DNA of 64,000 nt from Dermanyssus gallinae (Eukaryota > Arthropoda > Arachnida > Mesostigmata > Dermanyssidae): contig QVRM01002038.1 of the NCBI GenBank assembly GCA_003439945.1, forward strand, positions 23,105 through 87,104. Direction: 5' to 3'. Numbering within the stretch: position 1 is the first letter of the stretch; each line of letters starts with the position of its first letter. A model generated the notes under the pieces. It saw only the letters and a program-made list of their open reading frames with translations, made no database searches and had not been told where the DNA came from. Made by a program: the position numbers and the translations under genes. This document shows, piece after piece, positions 1 to 12,560 of the stretch.

Positions 1-1402
1 TACGAGTGGTACGTCTTGCGGTCGCGACATTACGCCGTCGTCACCGTGCCGCAACAGTACTACCGCTTCGGGTACAATTTGGCTCTTGAGTCGCTCCGTA
101 AGGACCCTCGGCAGCGGGTTGGCTATGCCGTTCTGGGGAGAGGCGGCGGCGACGTTATTCGATTTCATCTCTGGAACGAGACTCTCACGTACAACGAAAG
201 CGACAATCCCACCGTTTCGTCCGTGTCGAAGTGGGTGTACAGCAAGTTTCACGAGCCCGTCGGCTACCTGATGAATTCCGGATACAAAAGCAACCAGATT
301 GCCAAGCTTGCCAACACTACGAAAGCTTTTCTCATCGTCAAAACGACGCCCAATTCGAGTATGAACCTCAATCTGCACATGCTCGCACTGCAGTTCTACT
401 CGTGCCGGGAGACGTATGACTCGCACACCAAGCACGTACTTCTCTCGCTTCTCGTCGGGTCGGAAGACACGTCAGTGGACTGCCAACGGCCGCCGTTCAT
501 TTTCGAGTGCCAGTCGACATCGACGACGTGTAGCGCGCGATCGCCCGCAAACGTGTCATTTATGGCCAACTGGGCCACACGCGTCACCGAGATGTGTCTT
601 CACTTCGAAGCGCTCTGGCTGAAGCGTTTCGAAGTGGAGCGCATTTGCCAAACGCACCGCATCCGACCCGATGGCGCCAAAGATCCGAAAGGCCTACTCT
701 GGGGTCTCGGTTGTGGCAAGGAGCATCTGTTCAGCTTCCTCACTCTGGACGCCGCCCTCTACGACACGCTGTACCCTCTCGAGGCGCCTGCGATGATTTT
801 CGACGTCGAAGAAGACATCAAGTATCTCCTGCCGCACTCGCAGTTCACAGCTCGTGGCATCGAGTTTTTCGTCGCGCGTTACGTCACCAAGCTGCGAGAC
901 CGACTAACGAAGTCGATGTCGGTCGTGCGGCACAATCTGTTCGGCGAAGAGCCGAAACGCTTTATACCGCCCAGCGAAGAGAAGGCGGCCAATGAAGAGC
1001 AGGACGTCGAGTATCGAAACACTCGCGTCTCGATCGACAGCTCAGCTGCGGAATCGCCGGCCGCGGTCTCCCCGACGGCGGCGGCGGCGATATCCGAATC
1101 TACACTGCGCGATACGATCATCTTCTTCTATACGGACTGGTGCGGCTTTTGCAAAAGTGTCGCCGCCAACTTTCACCGGGTGGCGCGTTTCTTTAAGGAG
1201 ACGCCGATTGCGTTTCGGACCGTTGACGCCGAGGGAACCCGCTTCGAGGACGTCCGCTATTCGCCCGATAGCTTCCCGCAGGTCGTCTTCTTTCCCCGAA
1301 ACTAGCTCCGACAGCATTCGCTACTCGGGCAGCTGGCGACCTCAATGCCTGACTCGCTTCATTCTCAATCACTGCAGCGAGGACGTGCTACAACTCTTAT
1401 GA
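1..1402 (+). CDS. TXNDC11: Thioredoxin domain-containing protein 11 (TXNDC11-like), 3' part
   Basis: The reading frame is open from base 1, so the exon or gene begins upstream of the window. The protein ends in a thioredoxin fold with a Cys-Gly-Phe-Cys active site (codons at 1141-1152, context YTDWCGFCK) followed by a PQVVFFPRN segment, both placed as in animal TXNDC11. That protein is an ER-membrane thioredoxin-like protein linked to folding and dual-oxidase maturation (family knowledge). The first frame stops at a TAG at 1303-1305, but the frame one base later continues with SSDSIRYSG and RFILNH. These match the family C-terminus, and this frame ends at TGA 1400-1402. So there is one extra base near 1292-1305. 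The long coiled-coil tail of vertebrate TXNDC11 is absent. Identity is well supported; the exact end depends on the frame break. Confidence 0.82.
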
Positions 1403-1688
1403 GCAGCTCAGCTAACCATAGGGTATGATCTATATTCACGCGTGCACTCTGCTACGGACGAAGCTGCAGAAGCAGCCGTTGTAGCGAAGACAAATACCAC
1501 GCACGCAAAAACATACCGACTGTGATCCGTAGACGTGACAGCGCCGAGCCAGGCTGTCCTTTGGAAGCGCTGTCGTTTTTCAAAGAGATTTACAGTACAA
1601 CAACAAAAACAATAGCAACAACGACAACAACAAGTCATAATAAGTGCCCGTGTGAGTGTAAAGCGTGCAATAGTAGTATTAAGTTATA

Positions 1689-1694
1689 AATAAA
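1689..1694 (+). terminator. Likely polyadenylation signal of TXNDC11
   Basis: A canonical AATAAA lies about 290 bases after the TXNDC11 stop codon, in AT-rich sequence. This is a normal distance for a 3' UTR. No other good signal lies closer. Confidence 0.5.
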
Positions 1695-1702
1695 GAATGA
1701 AA

Positions 1703-2765
1703 TTATTTTACAACGAAGAGTTGTGTATATACATTTATAAATGTGTATTGTATTTTGTTCCACCTTCAACGGAATCGCAGTCATAGAAAAAGAGCAGAGA
1801 GGAAAGTATTACTGGTGTCTACTATCGGACGGCGAACCTTTAAAGTGGCTTTTCAAGCACGTCTCTTACGTAATACCTAATGAAGGTTTGCAAAACGATA
1901 GACATCACGGTGCACGCAGTGACTGGACACTTGTGTGAGTGGGTGGCAAGCGAAACAAACGGAGGATCCATTCCCGTTTTCTTACCAAACAGGATTAGTT
2001 TACTGATGACTAATTTCAAGCTTGTGTTTGTCTGTCTATCCCTGATACGGTGTCTTATATCTCAATACTGTTTTCTGCTGCGCCAACTGTACTTGTTTTA
2101 AGAACAACGGGATGCTTTAATCAAACTGCACTATTCAATGATATAATACTGCATCGAATAGTAGTATTCGAGTGGCTAGCCGTTCCAATGAATGCAAAGT
2201 TTCCATACACATATACGCACAGCTTCACCGATGAGCTTTTATGGCATTATAGTATATTATTTAGGCGCTGCTATTGGTTTAACCGCCTAATAACGACTAG
2301 TTTAGACACATTTGATCACAAAGATCGTCTTTTCAACTTCCCTTTAGCTGCATAGTGATGGCTTTCACCTACGGGTTCCCATCATTCTTATGAAAGCAAT
2401 ACATGGTACCTGCTTGTATTTCGTGCTAAAGTAAGAACGGGCTCAAAGTAAGGACGGTTAGTTAGTGTAATTTTGGATGTGTGTATACTAAACAGCTGCC
2501 TTGCTGCACGTAGAGCTTGTGCATGATTTTTAGAACAGACTGCATTGGAAACTTTGGAAGGCGTCAAAAGCGACGGAGGCTATTCGTCAGTAACGAATCC
2601 AAAAATCATGCTCTCGTTCATTGTTAATGGGCTGAGGCTCGTTTCCCCGCGAGCGTCAATTTTGCATCCGAATTGAAAATGGCTACAATTAATAGACAGA
2701 TTCGATCAAGTATACTGAATGTAAATATATAATGAAAAAAATGTTTAGTATAGTGAACTAAATAA

Positions 2766-2770
<5 letters not shown>
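1703..2770. other. Intergenic stretch, TXNDC11-PIGU
   Basis: AT-rich sequence between two convergent genes. Only short ORFs without recognisable domains were seen. It ends in a long (TA)n array. I see no gene or RNA here. Confidence 0.5.

Positions 2771-2817
<47 letters not shown>
2771..2817. repeat. (TA)n microsatellite
   Basis: About 47 bases of uninterrupted TA repeat. Confidence 0.95.
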
Positions 2818-2822
<5 letters not shown>

Positions 2823-2874
2823 CGGATTAATGGATAGCACCTAGTACATAGGATATACTTCTTGTTTATTATTT

Positions 2875-2880
2875 CCTGTA
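2875..2880 (-). terminator. Possible polyadenylation signal of PIGU
   Basis: TTTATT on the plus strand reads AATAAA on the minus strand, about 500 bases beyond the PIGU stop codon. It is a plausible signal but not demonstrated. Confidence 0.35.
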
Positions 2881-3376
2881 TACTTTAGCAGTAGAAATTC
2901 TGTACATATATACACGGGTGCTGGTGTCACTGAGATCAGTGAACACCTACGTACCTACGAATAGTCCTACAAACGTCTCTCTTGTACAACCAACACGAAC
3001 AAACAGTCCGTCTATTCGAATAGCTTTCACCAATGGTACAACAACGAAATCCCGATTGGAATGCGCTCTCGTCGGACCGCTGTTGTCTATGTCCACGAAA
3101 CCCGCCTATGTAGCGCATGCGATCGTTCTAGCTCGTTTTGTCTCTAAGGCAGCAACAAGTAGATGCGCACAGCGCTACACATACGGAATGAACTCACTAA
3201 GGATGCCACTCCGTCTTCACAGTGGCGGTGGTGGCGATGGCTTAAAACTAGGGTTACACGTTACAAGGCAGTAAATACTGAGTTAGAGCTCATACGAGCG
3301 CCGTCTATATGCCATCGACCACTCCATCCCAATCCACCCGATCCCACCCCATCACCGGCGCGACTCGTCAGCCTCA

Positions 3377-4449
3377 CTACTCCAGAGTCAGTCGGAGCTT
3401 CTTGGCCTCGAACTCTTTGGCGTCGCCATGCTGAAGGTAGAACTTGCGCTTCATGTCGGACACGAGCAGGTCGGTGAGCAGGAACACCTGCGCCACGTTG
3501 TAGAGCAGCGTCATGGCGAAGTAGAAGTTGGCGTTGCCCGAGTAGGCGAAAATCCACTGCTGCCACATGATCGGCGCCAGCACGAGGCAGAGCGTGATCG
3601 CGGCGAACACCACGATCACCTGCCGCATGAGGTCGAACAGGTGCCGAAAGATGGGCAGCATCGACGAGTAGAACGCGAAGTCGGCCAGACTCGGGTACGG
3701 CTTGAAGACGGCCACCGCCACGACGAGCGACCAGTAGAGCAGCAGCGGGTCCTTGCGCAGCTTGATGGCGAGCGGCGCCACGTAGATGACGACGTTCAGG
3801 TGGAACACGCAGAGAAAGAACCACCGAAAGTGGTCGAACAGCTCGGTGAAGAAGTACCAGAACAGGCCGACGTTCGGCGTCAGATCGGTGACGGCCAGCT
3901 GAAAGTAGTAGGCCGAGATGTGCGAGTCGCTGTTGAGGCTCATCAGCTGCGCGAGTATGGCGACGTACGCCGACGCGAACAGCAGACACGGCGTACGGTG
4001 CCGAATGAACAGCATCGCCGGCACGACGAGCACGACCGTGTGCAGGCAGCGCGACGTGAGCAGCGCCAACGTGACGGTGCTCAGCGGCCACGCGCCGTAG
4101 ACCATCGCGAACAGGCTCACCGTCAGCAGCAGGTTGTCGAACAGCGACGTGTTCTGCGACACGCACGACAGCACGTTGAACGGCGACAGACAGTAGACGG
4201 TCAGCACGAGCGTCGGGATCTGGCGCGCGGTGGCGATCGTCAGCACGAGCTTGCGCGACGACTGCGCCTTCGACAGGCTGCGGTCCTGGTGCAGCAGGAT
4301 CTGGACGCACTTCTTCGACGCCGCGTACAGGATCAGGCCGGTGAGCAGGTCGACGACGATGAACACGTGCACGAGGCCCGCGCTGCGCACGAACGTCAAC
4401 AGCAGCGAGTAGAAGCGCAGCGAGAGGTACGTCTCGTGAAGGATGTCGC
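3377..4449 (-). CDS. PIGU: PIGU exon 2
   Basis: This exon encodes residues 62-418, from GDILHETYL to the stop codon at 3377-3379. It carries most membrane segments and the conserved FWYFFTELFDHFR block. The acceptor is CTCGCAG read on the minus strand. A longer ORF reading into the intron (start at 4504) is not needed once exon 1 is joined. Confidence 0.93.
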
Positions 4450-4636
4450 CTGCGAGCGGAAACAAAGCGAGTACCGCAAACAAACAAACAAACAAGTCAG
4501 CCACGGCATCAGGCAGGCAGGCAGTGTCGTACCATGCCAGCGAGAACGAATGCGCAGTGTAGGAGGTGTTAATAGAGGTGTTAATCGATGCAGTAGCATA
4601 TTGTGATCATCAATATAGGTGGTAGTATTCTTAACC

Positions 4637-4673
<37 letters not shown>

Positions 4674-6620
4674 CATACACATATAGAGTGAGAGCAGACA
4701 CGAGCGATAGCCTTTTTAGCAAAATGACCTGAATAGTTACAATTGTTTGAATTTATGTAATTATGGAAATTTCAAGCTCAATGAAGAATTATCGAACTTT
4801 AATAAATTTGCCGTCCAAAAAAGACAGTCCCATAAAAAAATATATATATTATATAACGTTTATTTAACTCATACTGGGGTGCAAACAATTGTCCCCAGTG
4901 AACGTGATGACAAACTACATCAGCCCCAGGTGTAGACGTGATGTCGACCACCTGGACAAGGTGGCGTTACCTCATTGTATATCTAACGACAGCCCTTGCC
5001 GGAAAAATGCACCAGCGCGTGGGTCCTCCGTGGCTAATCTGACACCACCTGCATACTTTAGCAATAACTCCCTCAGTAATTTATATCTATATGCATTTTC
5101 GATGCAATCGATCCAGCAAACAAAATGAATGCGCTCGACCACTATATTTTCGCTGGTCCTTCTTAAACAAGCCAAATGCAAGGGTATCCTAAAAAAAAAG
5201 ACAATACATACCCATCATTGTGACCTGGCCTATGTCTTATAAACAATTTGATCCCATTGACAATAGATTACCGTCACTAGACTGATACTATAGTAAGAAT
5301 AGCAATAACAGGAGAAGGTTATGCACTATCTCACTTATTAAGGCACCCGCGCCACCCGTTTGTTTATATATTAGGTTGTCCAATAAGTACGTAACGTTTT
5401 TATCAAATACAATCAAAAAAACAAAAATACAATCAGAAAACAATAATAAAAAATAAAGACAAATACAATTAAAAAACAATAATAATAATAATAATAATAT
5501 CAAAACCAATATTTACAAAAATCAATCATGTGTTTTATGTTGCTGTTTACGACCTCCTCCCAATTTGTTGATTCCGTTCCGCCAGAAATCACTCGCTCTG
5601 GTGTCGATCGGGCCTTTTCAGTCGAATAGCTTAATTTACGCGATGCATTTGGGCAACGTAGAGCTTCTTGTTCAACGTGGCGTTCTTTTTGAGCATTTTC
5701 CAATGCACCATACCGTCCCAGTCCCACCAAACGCAGATCATAGTCTTCTTTGGGTAGATTTCCTGCTTTTTTATCGACTTCGGCGCATCTCCTGGAGCCA
5801 CCCACTCCTTTCTTTGCTTCATATTGACGTATAGGCACCACTTCTCATCTTCCGTGACGATTCGGTACAGAAAACGTTGTTTGTGTCCGCCTGTTGCTTG
5901 GTGGCGGGCGAGATGTTGGGCCGCAATTTGAAGGCGTTCTTTTTTGTTTTCTTCGTTAAGCTCGTGGGGCACCCAAGCCCAGAGTTTTTTTTTTAAAGCC
6001 AATTCATTAAATGTGGCTGAAAATTTTCATCGCCCTGCAGCTATTTTTTGGCCAGTTTGCGAGTTGTTTAGCAATCGTTCTCTTTCAAAGGCGCCTTGAG
6101 ACGTTCTCTGTCAAATTCAGAAGGTCTTCCGCTGCGAGGCATATCGTCCAGGTCGAAGTGGTCTTTTTGAACCTCGCAAACCATTGCCGTGCTGTAGACT
6201 CGCCTAAGACACCTTCTCCGCACACGTCGCAAATGTTTCGAGTGGATTTGGCAGCTTTTTGATCCCGATGAAGAGCAAAGAAGAGCAGGTGTCGAAAATG
6301 CAGATTTGCCTCCTGGGTATTCCATTTCTAAGCCTCAAAAATATTAAAACAATTACATTATTCAAAAACACAAATAACATAGTTGTGTAGAGCAGGAAGA
6401 ACTCTTTTAAATACAGATAAATATTATGCCAAACATCAAAATAAATCTTTCTAACATAAACAAAACGTAAAACGCTAAAAACGTATTGCACTTAAATATA
6501 AATATATATATATATATATATATATGCCCTCCCATACGTGTAGAGCGTTGATAACACACGGGCATCTGCAATTGCATGTGCTAAGGTAAGGTTGTGTGAA
6601 TACTATTTTTGGTCACCTAA

Positions 6621-6668
<48 letters not shown>

Positions 6669-7322
6669 CAACTGCATGTATTGCTGCGTGATTCGTTAGG
6701 AAATCCGAATCTTCTCTCTTCGACTTGCAAATCAATTTAGCATAGATCAGTCAGTGTGTTGTAAAGGCCACCGGCCGGCAGACATGTAATTCTAATCAAA
6801 TATAAGAACAACACAGAGGAAGGAGAAAGCTAAATGAGACAACATACATTAAAAAATATATACGGGAATGTAAGTAACACAATACGACAATGGCGAGTCG
6901 CATGTCATGGACATGAATAAGTCAAACCGAATCGATTTCCACCACCACCACCTATGCAGCTGTTTCGAATGCACCGGCAGAAGGCACCAGGACACACGGG
7001 GTGAGGCTCGCAAACATATACATCACATGCATATACAAAAAATATATTTTTTCTGTTTTGTTTTGTCAACATTGAAACAGTACACGGCCGGCCATAGAAC
7101 ACATCTACACGAACAGAGGCAGCAAGAGTCGAACTCACCGGAGTAGGGGTTGATTCCGTGCTTCTCGAGAAAGTGGCCCTCAACGACACGTTTCCACGAG
7201 TTCATCGGAGTGCTCAGCTCGACGCGATCGGCAATCGTGCCTCGAAACTCCGACCACATCAGGGTTAACCGCAATGCATAGCCCGCTGTCACCAGGAGGG
7301 CTGCGTGCACCGCCGAACCCAT
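3377..7322 (-). CDS. PIGU: PIGU, GPI transamidase subunit U (two exons)
   Basis: Exon 1 is 7322-7139 and exon 2 is 4449-3377. Joining TACTCCG (donor GTGAGT) to GCGACATCC (acceptor CGCAG) gives NPYSGDILHET, which is the conserved PIGU junction region. The product is 418 residues, close to the roughly 435 of the human protein. It is a polytopic ER membrane protein with about eight or more hydrophobic segments. It carries the diagnostic SSWKRVVEG-like block near residue 40 (here NSWKRVVEG) and LTPNVGLFWYFFTELF near residue 250. PIGU is a subunit of the GPI transamidase that attaches GPI anchors to proteins in the ER (family knowledge). No frame breaks were found. The 2.7 kb intron holds a broken mariner and (TA)n arrays. 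Confidence 0.93.
4641..4669. repeat. (TA)n microsatellite in PIGU intron
   Basis: Uninterrupted AT repeat of about 29 bases that grades into ATAC. Confidence 0.95.
5371..6340 (-). mobile_element. Broken mariner element in the PIGU intron
   Basis: Minus-strand fragments match a mariner transposase. At 6325-6068 is the helix-turn-helix end with the DMPRSGRPSEF linker. At 6002-5631 are LNEENKKERL, VTEDEKWCLY (first catalytic Asp), ICVWWDWDGMVHW and LNKKLYVAQMHR. At about 5560-5500 is the C-terminal NWEEVVNSN...MIDF. The central block that should hold the second and third catalytic Asp is missing, so the copy has an internal deletion. A mariner-like terminal repeat (TTAGGTTGTCCAATAAGTAC) starts at 5371 after TATATA. 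I could not find its partner with confidence. It cannot encode an active transposase. Confidence 0.8.
6502..6525. repeat. (TA)n microsatellite
   Basis: Short TA array just beyond the broken mariner. Confidence 0.9.
6622..6666. repeat. (TA)n microsatellite
   Basis: About 45 bases of uninterrupted TA repeat inside the PIGU intron. Confidence 0.95.
7139..7322 (-). CDS. PIGU: PIGU exon 1
   Basis: The ATG is at 7322-7320. The exon encodes a signal-anchor-like hydrophobic start, then the conserved luminal block STPMNSWKRVVEG...GINPYSG, and ends at a GTGAGT donor. The match to the PIGU N-terminus decides both the start and the donor. Confidence 0.9.
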
Positions 7323-8619
7323 CTGGCTATTCGAATCTGGCTCGCCGGCTTTCGTCTATGCTAAGCTGATCGTTGATATGTTGCATACACATTCACAGTT
7401 ACTTACGCACCCACAGACAACACATGTAATCGTATACATGAACATCTATTTATCTACAGTACATTGTGCACATGTATATCACACGCCGCATGTATATCTA
7501 TATTACTATATCTATATATACATGTATGATTTTTTCTTTTTATAGACAGGTAGATAGACGTTCGATAGGCGATTCGGTACGGCGGTCCACTGGCGTCCAC
7601 CGCCGACAACTACTGAGCCACAGCTGTATGAAGCTCAATCGTGATGAGAGCAATGATGAAGACGATGGTGATGACGATGGTGATGGTAGTGATGATGCTG
7701 GTAAGCTGGTGGTTGGGGTTTTTAACTGAACTGTTGTAGACAGGTTGTTCTAGAGACTCTCTAGACTGAGACTGACTGTCTGTAACGACGACAATACTGC
7801 TAGCTGTTCGATTCCGGCTAGCTGATAACGTAGGCATCACAACACAACACGACGCATTGAAATAACAACAATGCTAGTGAAGAACATGTTGGCGACAGCG
7901 GCCGGGAAAACTAGTCGTGAAGAAGTAACACTTTGCTGGACTGCTGATACCCCCGTGTTCACACCCACACACACACACATTAGGAGACACAAGTTGGGGG
8001 TGGTACTGCTATTGGTTTGGAACGTAATCGTAACAATCGCTTGATTAGCCGATCAATCGAACGAACGAACGGACGAGCGCATGTCGACTGTGGTGCTAAG
8101 TGGGTACGAATGGGTAGGAGTTGTATGGGGTAAACATGTTGTTAGGAGGTATTGTTATCAAGACAGAGGGGGAGTCGTTGTCCACTTAGTCACGAAGTCG
8201 TTCATTGTCAGTACACAGGTAAGCAAGCCGGTTGGTCAGTCAGTCAGATAGACAGGGTTAGACGTCGACGGTAAGACGATGATGCTACTAATGATGATTA
8301 ATGGAACAAGAACACACAAACACCAGACACGCGCCAATCCCGTCGGGTGTGTCGACGCTGAGCCGGTTGCCGGTGGCGCCATGTGGAGAGGAGGACACAA
8401 TCAACAAGCCAGCAAAGTTCTGTAACTCGACTCGGGCATGATATGGGGGTAGCGGCGCCCGTGCGTAGGTGAAATCGCTCGCTATCCGCTTGGTCAGGGG
8501 TAGTGGTCGGGTAGGTAAGATCATCATCATCAGCGGCAGCAGCAGCAACAACAACAGCTACAACAACAACATCTACGACGACGACGACTATAACCCCCTC
8601 TACCGGGTCTGGGGAACGA
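7323..8619. other. Intergenic region upstream of PIGU, simple repeats
   Basis: This lies between the divergent PIGU and IFT122 start codons and probably contains the PIGU promoter. It holds GAT-rich (about 7640-7700), AC-rich (about 7965-7980) and ATC/CAR-rich (about 8519-8585) simple repeats. I recognised no core promoter element or gene. Confidence 0.4.
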
Positions 8620-8715
8620 ACATGGACGGGTTTAGCGGGTTTGCGAGTTACATCATACACAAACCATCGCTACGAGCTGGCGGCGAATGCATGTGCATCG
8701 GGCATTCCCGAAAAT
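8620..8715. repeat. Dispersed repeat, copy 1
   Basis: Contains GGGTTTAGCGGGTTTGCGAG followed by GCATGTGCATCGGGCATTCC. The same order of blocks occurs at about 24600-24700 and, inverted, at about 43895-43990. It probably belongs to a dispersed transposon. The family is not recognised. Confidence 0.55.
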
Positions 8716-9930
8716 TTCTATACAAGCTTTGTTTGTTGTTAACAAAGAAACTATTAAAAAAAATACGTAAACAAAATCTCGAGTTCCGGCGCCAATCGCT
8801 CATGACAAGGTGGCCGAAAACGATTGTATTCGTTGCTGTAGCCGAAACGCCGAATAAGTGGGAACTAAATAAATAATGGCTGCTCATTGTTATTATTGTT
8901 GCATCCATAGTTTAGGTTTTACTCAAGAAGGCAAAATTGATACGGGTGGAAAAAGTGATGGTATATATTGGAAGTGATTAGAAGGCTACTTTAAACAAGT
9001 CAATTTATATTATCTAATACAAGCGATTCTGATAATAGGCATTTTTGTCAGTACGCTTTTGAGCCAGGTAACCAGGAGTGTAAACGGGACAGAAGCGCTA
9101 AATCACAAACGTGTGCCTAAAAGCACATTTGTTGAAAATAATCTTGTTTTTGTGTGAAGAATATGTGACAAAACAGAAATAAAAATACCTGCTACCTATT
9201 TTCATCTACTAATAATAATAATAATAATAATAGTATTTTCTGCTTTGCATGCATTCCTATGTATCTCTCACACGTTCTCCTAACTTCGCTGCTTCCTATG
9301 GAAGATGTCATTAGCATGAGGAGGCGGTTCTTAACGGGAGGTGCCTCCATGGCTACGCGCGAAGCGTTACCACAACAAACAGATACCCACGATGACTGAA
9401 CTCGATCCGGCGAACGAACACAACCCCCTCTCCGGCGCGGGGAACTCGATTCTCCCCACTTCAGACCGCTTAGACGATGGCTGCTCTCTTCGGTGCGGTC
9501 TCTAAGCGGTCCCCCCCGGTCAGCCTTCTGAGCATCAAATTCGCGTGCCCAAATAGTCATCTCGAGTCAATGAGCACGGCGACGTGTAGTGCAATCTCTC
9601 AAGTGACAACCGCTGAAGCCGCTTCAATACGAAGACACCTGCTAGACCCGTCAATGCTTCGGGTCTAGCAATCTATATCTTGATTGCAAGTGCAATAGAG
9701 TTCCACCTGCTTTTTAAACAGTGAATGTGTCGATTGCATAAGACCTGCGTACGGATGGTGCAACGGTAGTCTGACAGGATACATATGTGCGTTTGTTGTT
9801 GTTAGTCGTAAGCACGCTCTCTTTTGACACTCGTCGAATAGTGGAGATCGGTTGGAGATCTTTCTCGAGTTCGTTGAGGTGCTGAGGAGGTTTGCCCCGA
9901 GACTCAAGCAAGCACTGCACAATCAGCGCA
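8716..9930. other. Intergenic region upstream of IFT122
   Basis: AT-rich sequence with a (TAA)n run at about 9209-9231. No coding similarity was recognised. The IFT122 promoter and 5' UTR should lie in its last part. Confidence 0.35.
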
Positions 9931-9987
9931 ATGCGTACCACTGTTCTGTGGCAGGACAACGTACAGGACACCGAGAACAACGAACAG
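9931..9987 (+). CDS. IFT122: IFT122 exon 1
   Basis: ATG at 9931. The exon encodes [10 protein letters not shown] and ends ...NNEQ at a CAG|GTCTTG donor in phase 0, which joins exon 2 as [10 protein letters not shown]. The M-R-x-x-x-x-W start is typical of IFT122. The donor is not a strong consensus; an alternative donor upstream at GTACAG would remove nine residues. Confidence 0.75.
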
Positions 9988-12518
9988 GTCTTGATTGATC
10001 GTCACCCAGACCACAGGACACGGACATTGAATGAATCGATTGACACTGAGAGGATTCAATATTATTTAACGTTAATGATCACTCGTATTTAGATAGTAGA
10101 AAGTAGGAAAACACATTTGCTGGAGTAGACGGCCCTGCGGGCTTTGACTGTTTACGCGGGCGACTGCTGGTGAATTGAGTTGAAGCTACTAAAGTGACTG
10201 CATATATATATATATATATATATATGATGAGCATCGGACCTCCACCCCAGTGCGCGCATACCTTTGGGTAACTTAACATATCATGCACAATTGTCATCCC
10301 ATCATTACTGCCAACATTGGGGAAATTTTACAGGCTTGGAGGGAAGCGACCTTAATAGTTACTGCTAGAAGAAATTAAGTAGAAGCGAATTCAGAGGCTT
10401 AAAGGGGAATAGCAATCAAAATATGCCTGTAAAAGCTATTCTTTAGAAATAATAGAAAGGAGACTGGGGTCTTTCCTGGAGGAGACGGGATAATACCGGA
10501 AGACCAGCACGTATTTAGGAAAGAAAGATTAACTCACTCAACAATTAGAAAGTTGCTCGCAGAAATCTGGATTACGCTGTCTAAGCCGAGGAGTTGCCTA
10601 TATGCTGTGTTTGTGGATTTAAAAGCAGCGCTTGACATCGTTACCAAAGTATAAGATAGTTGAAGAAGAAAAACAGAAGTACTGGAAGTAACGCTGAGAT
10701 TACTTATAAACATCCTTAAACAAAATACGGCGCTTATTGATAACGGGCTTGGCATTGCGACGAAGGTGGCTTAAACCACAGACGTCGCGCAGGACAATGG
10801 ACTGGGCCCACTGTTTTTTCCGCATTTCTGGATGGACTGCCATGCCAGAGCGGATAATGGCGGGCCGAACTCAAAAATAGGCCAGACTCTTACTGTACGC
10901 AAATGATGAGGCCATCCGTTCGTTTCAGCCTTTTCAGGATGAAACAAGCCGTGGATCAGCCAGTTACATTTATGGGCGAGAGGGGCTCGAAGGCTAGTTA
11001 GGGAAAGACAGTGACCATAAAATTTCAAAAAGGGCGGTCGCCTGGCCAGGAGTGACGTGCTTCGAATCAGGGGAACGGAAATAAAATTCGTGAACAAGTT
11101 TACATGCCTAGTTCTTACATACCTTGTCAACAAGCGGTAGAAGCTTTCGAACACACATCGTGGAGAGGGTCAGGAAGGCTACTATCGTGGCTGCGGCAAC
11201 TAAATTCCCACATATGCTTTCATTTCACGCAGCACTCGCTCTTTTCGGGTTACAGATAGCACCTATAGCCACATGTGTTTTTACACTAATATAAGATACG
11301 GTAGGAGTGGACGATTTGAGTCTAATTCTAAAGAGGGTTCTTCGCTATCGAATACGTGCAGGAATAGAGCTGTTCACATGCTGGAAAGTGGCCCGCTACT
11401 GACAGAGGAAAAATTATGGACTCTGAAAAAAATGTGCTCTTGTGACGTTTCTAAGCGTATCTGGCAAAAAAAATTATTGAGGTGGACATAGTGATTTATA
11501 AAACAGCAACAATGAAGAGCATTGTGTGGCGGGCTAGCGGAGTGGGAGACGGAAATCTAACTACGGCCTTTGCAGCCCACGGATTTCATCACGTTCGTTG
11601 CAACGGGAGGCAGCTACTGTAAGATAATAGATAGTTGTGTGACGAGTGATTTATCTAATAAAATGGGTTATTTATGCATTCACTTAATCTCGTCATGCTC
11701 TCCGAAGACTTTCATTTCCTACGCAACTACGGATCGTTTGGAAGATTTGGCATCAAAATTACCGTTATGAAATGCGCATTTACTCGAATGTGTTAGTTCT
11801 GAGCGCTGCAAATGATCGTGAAGTTGTGATGTTGAGGTATTGGACGTGAAAACTCGTAAAAGAACTTTCATTTTTGCGAATTATTTTCTATACGACCATG
11901 TCGCATCTTCTAGCCGGCGTCGCATGTCTTCTTCAGAAGAAGCAGAGTTTTCTCACGAACGCAGGGATGTGCCTAGTTTCTGCATAGGTGAATTGGTTGT
12001 ATTGCAAGACAGTCTTCTCAGAGACAATTTATCATTAGAAAAAATATTTGATTTAACAAGCTCTAACACTCGCTACATGAATCGAATTTTTTTGGGTATA
12101 TATCTACAGATACACACACAAACGTTTTCATATATATATATATATATATATATATTCAAGTACATATTTTAGGTGCTTACGTACTTCTTCTTACTTACAG
12201 GTGATATACGATGTGTGCTTCGAGCCGGGGGGCGCGCGACTGCTTGTGGCCGCGGGAAATAAGGTGTTGGTGTACAGCGCTGACTCGGGCCAACTCATTG
12301 AGGCTCTGAAGGGCCACAAAGATTTGGTCTATTGTCTATCGTATGCAACCGATGGCCAAAGGTAGGAAGGTAAATCGGAACGAGTTGAAGGAAAAATAGC
12401 TTCTCAGATTTCTCCCGCCCCCTCAGTGGCTAGCAGTCGATGCAGTATACACATGCACGAGTCCAGGAATAGAAGGTCTCTGCAAAGGATGATTACTTTT
12501 AGACCCACAATAGCACGC

Positions 12519-12560
<42 letters not shown>

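Larger units (their letters stand above)
9988..12200. other. IFT122 intron 1
   Basis: Holds a (TA)n array (10202-10225), a LINE relic (10440-11640), and a second (TA)n array (12130-12155). No other coding sequence was recognised. Confidence 0.6.

Noticed and set aside
3261..4606. Two long ORFs (392 codons on +, 408 codons on -) overlapping PIGU exon 2
   Set aside because: They are shadows of the GC-rich PIGU exon. They are Arg/His/Gln-rich with no domain, while the third frame encodes an unmistakable PIGU.
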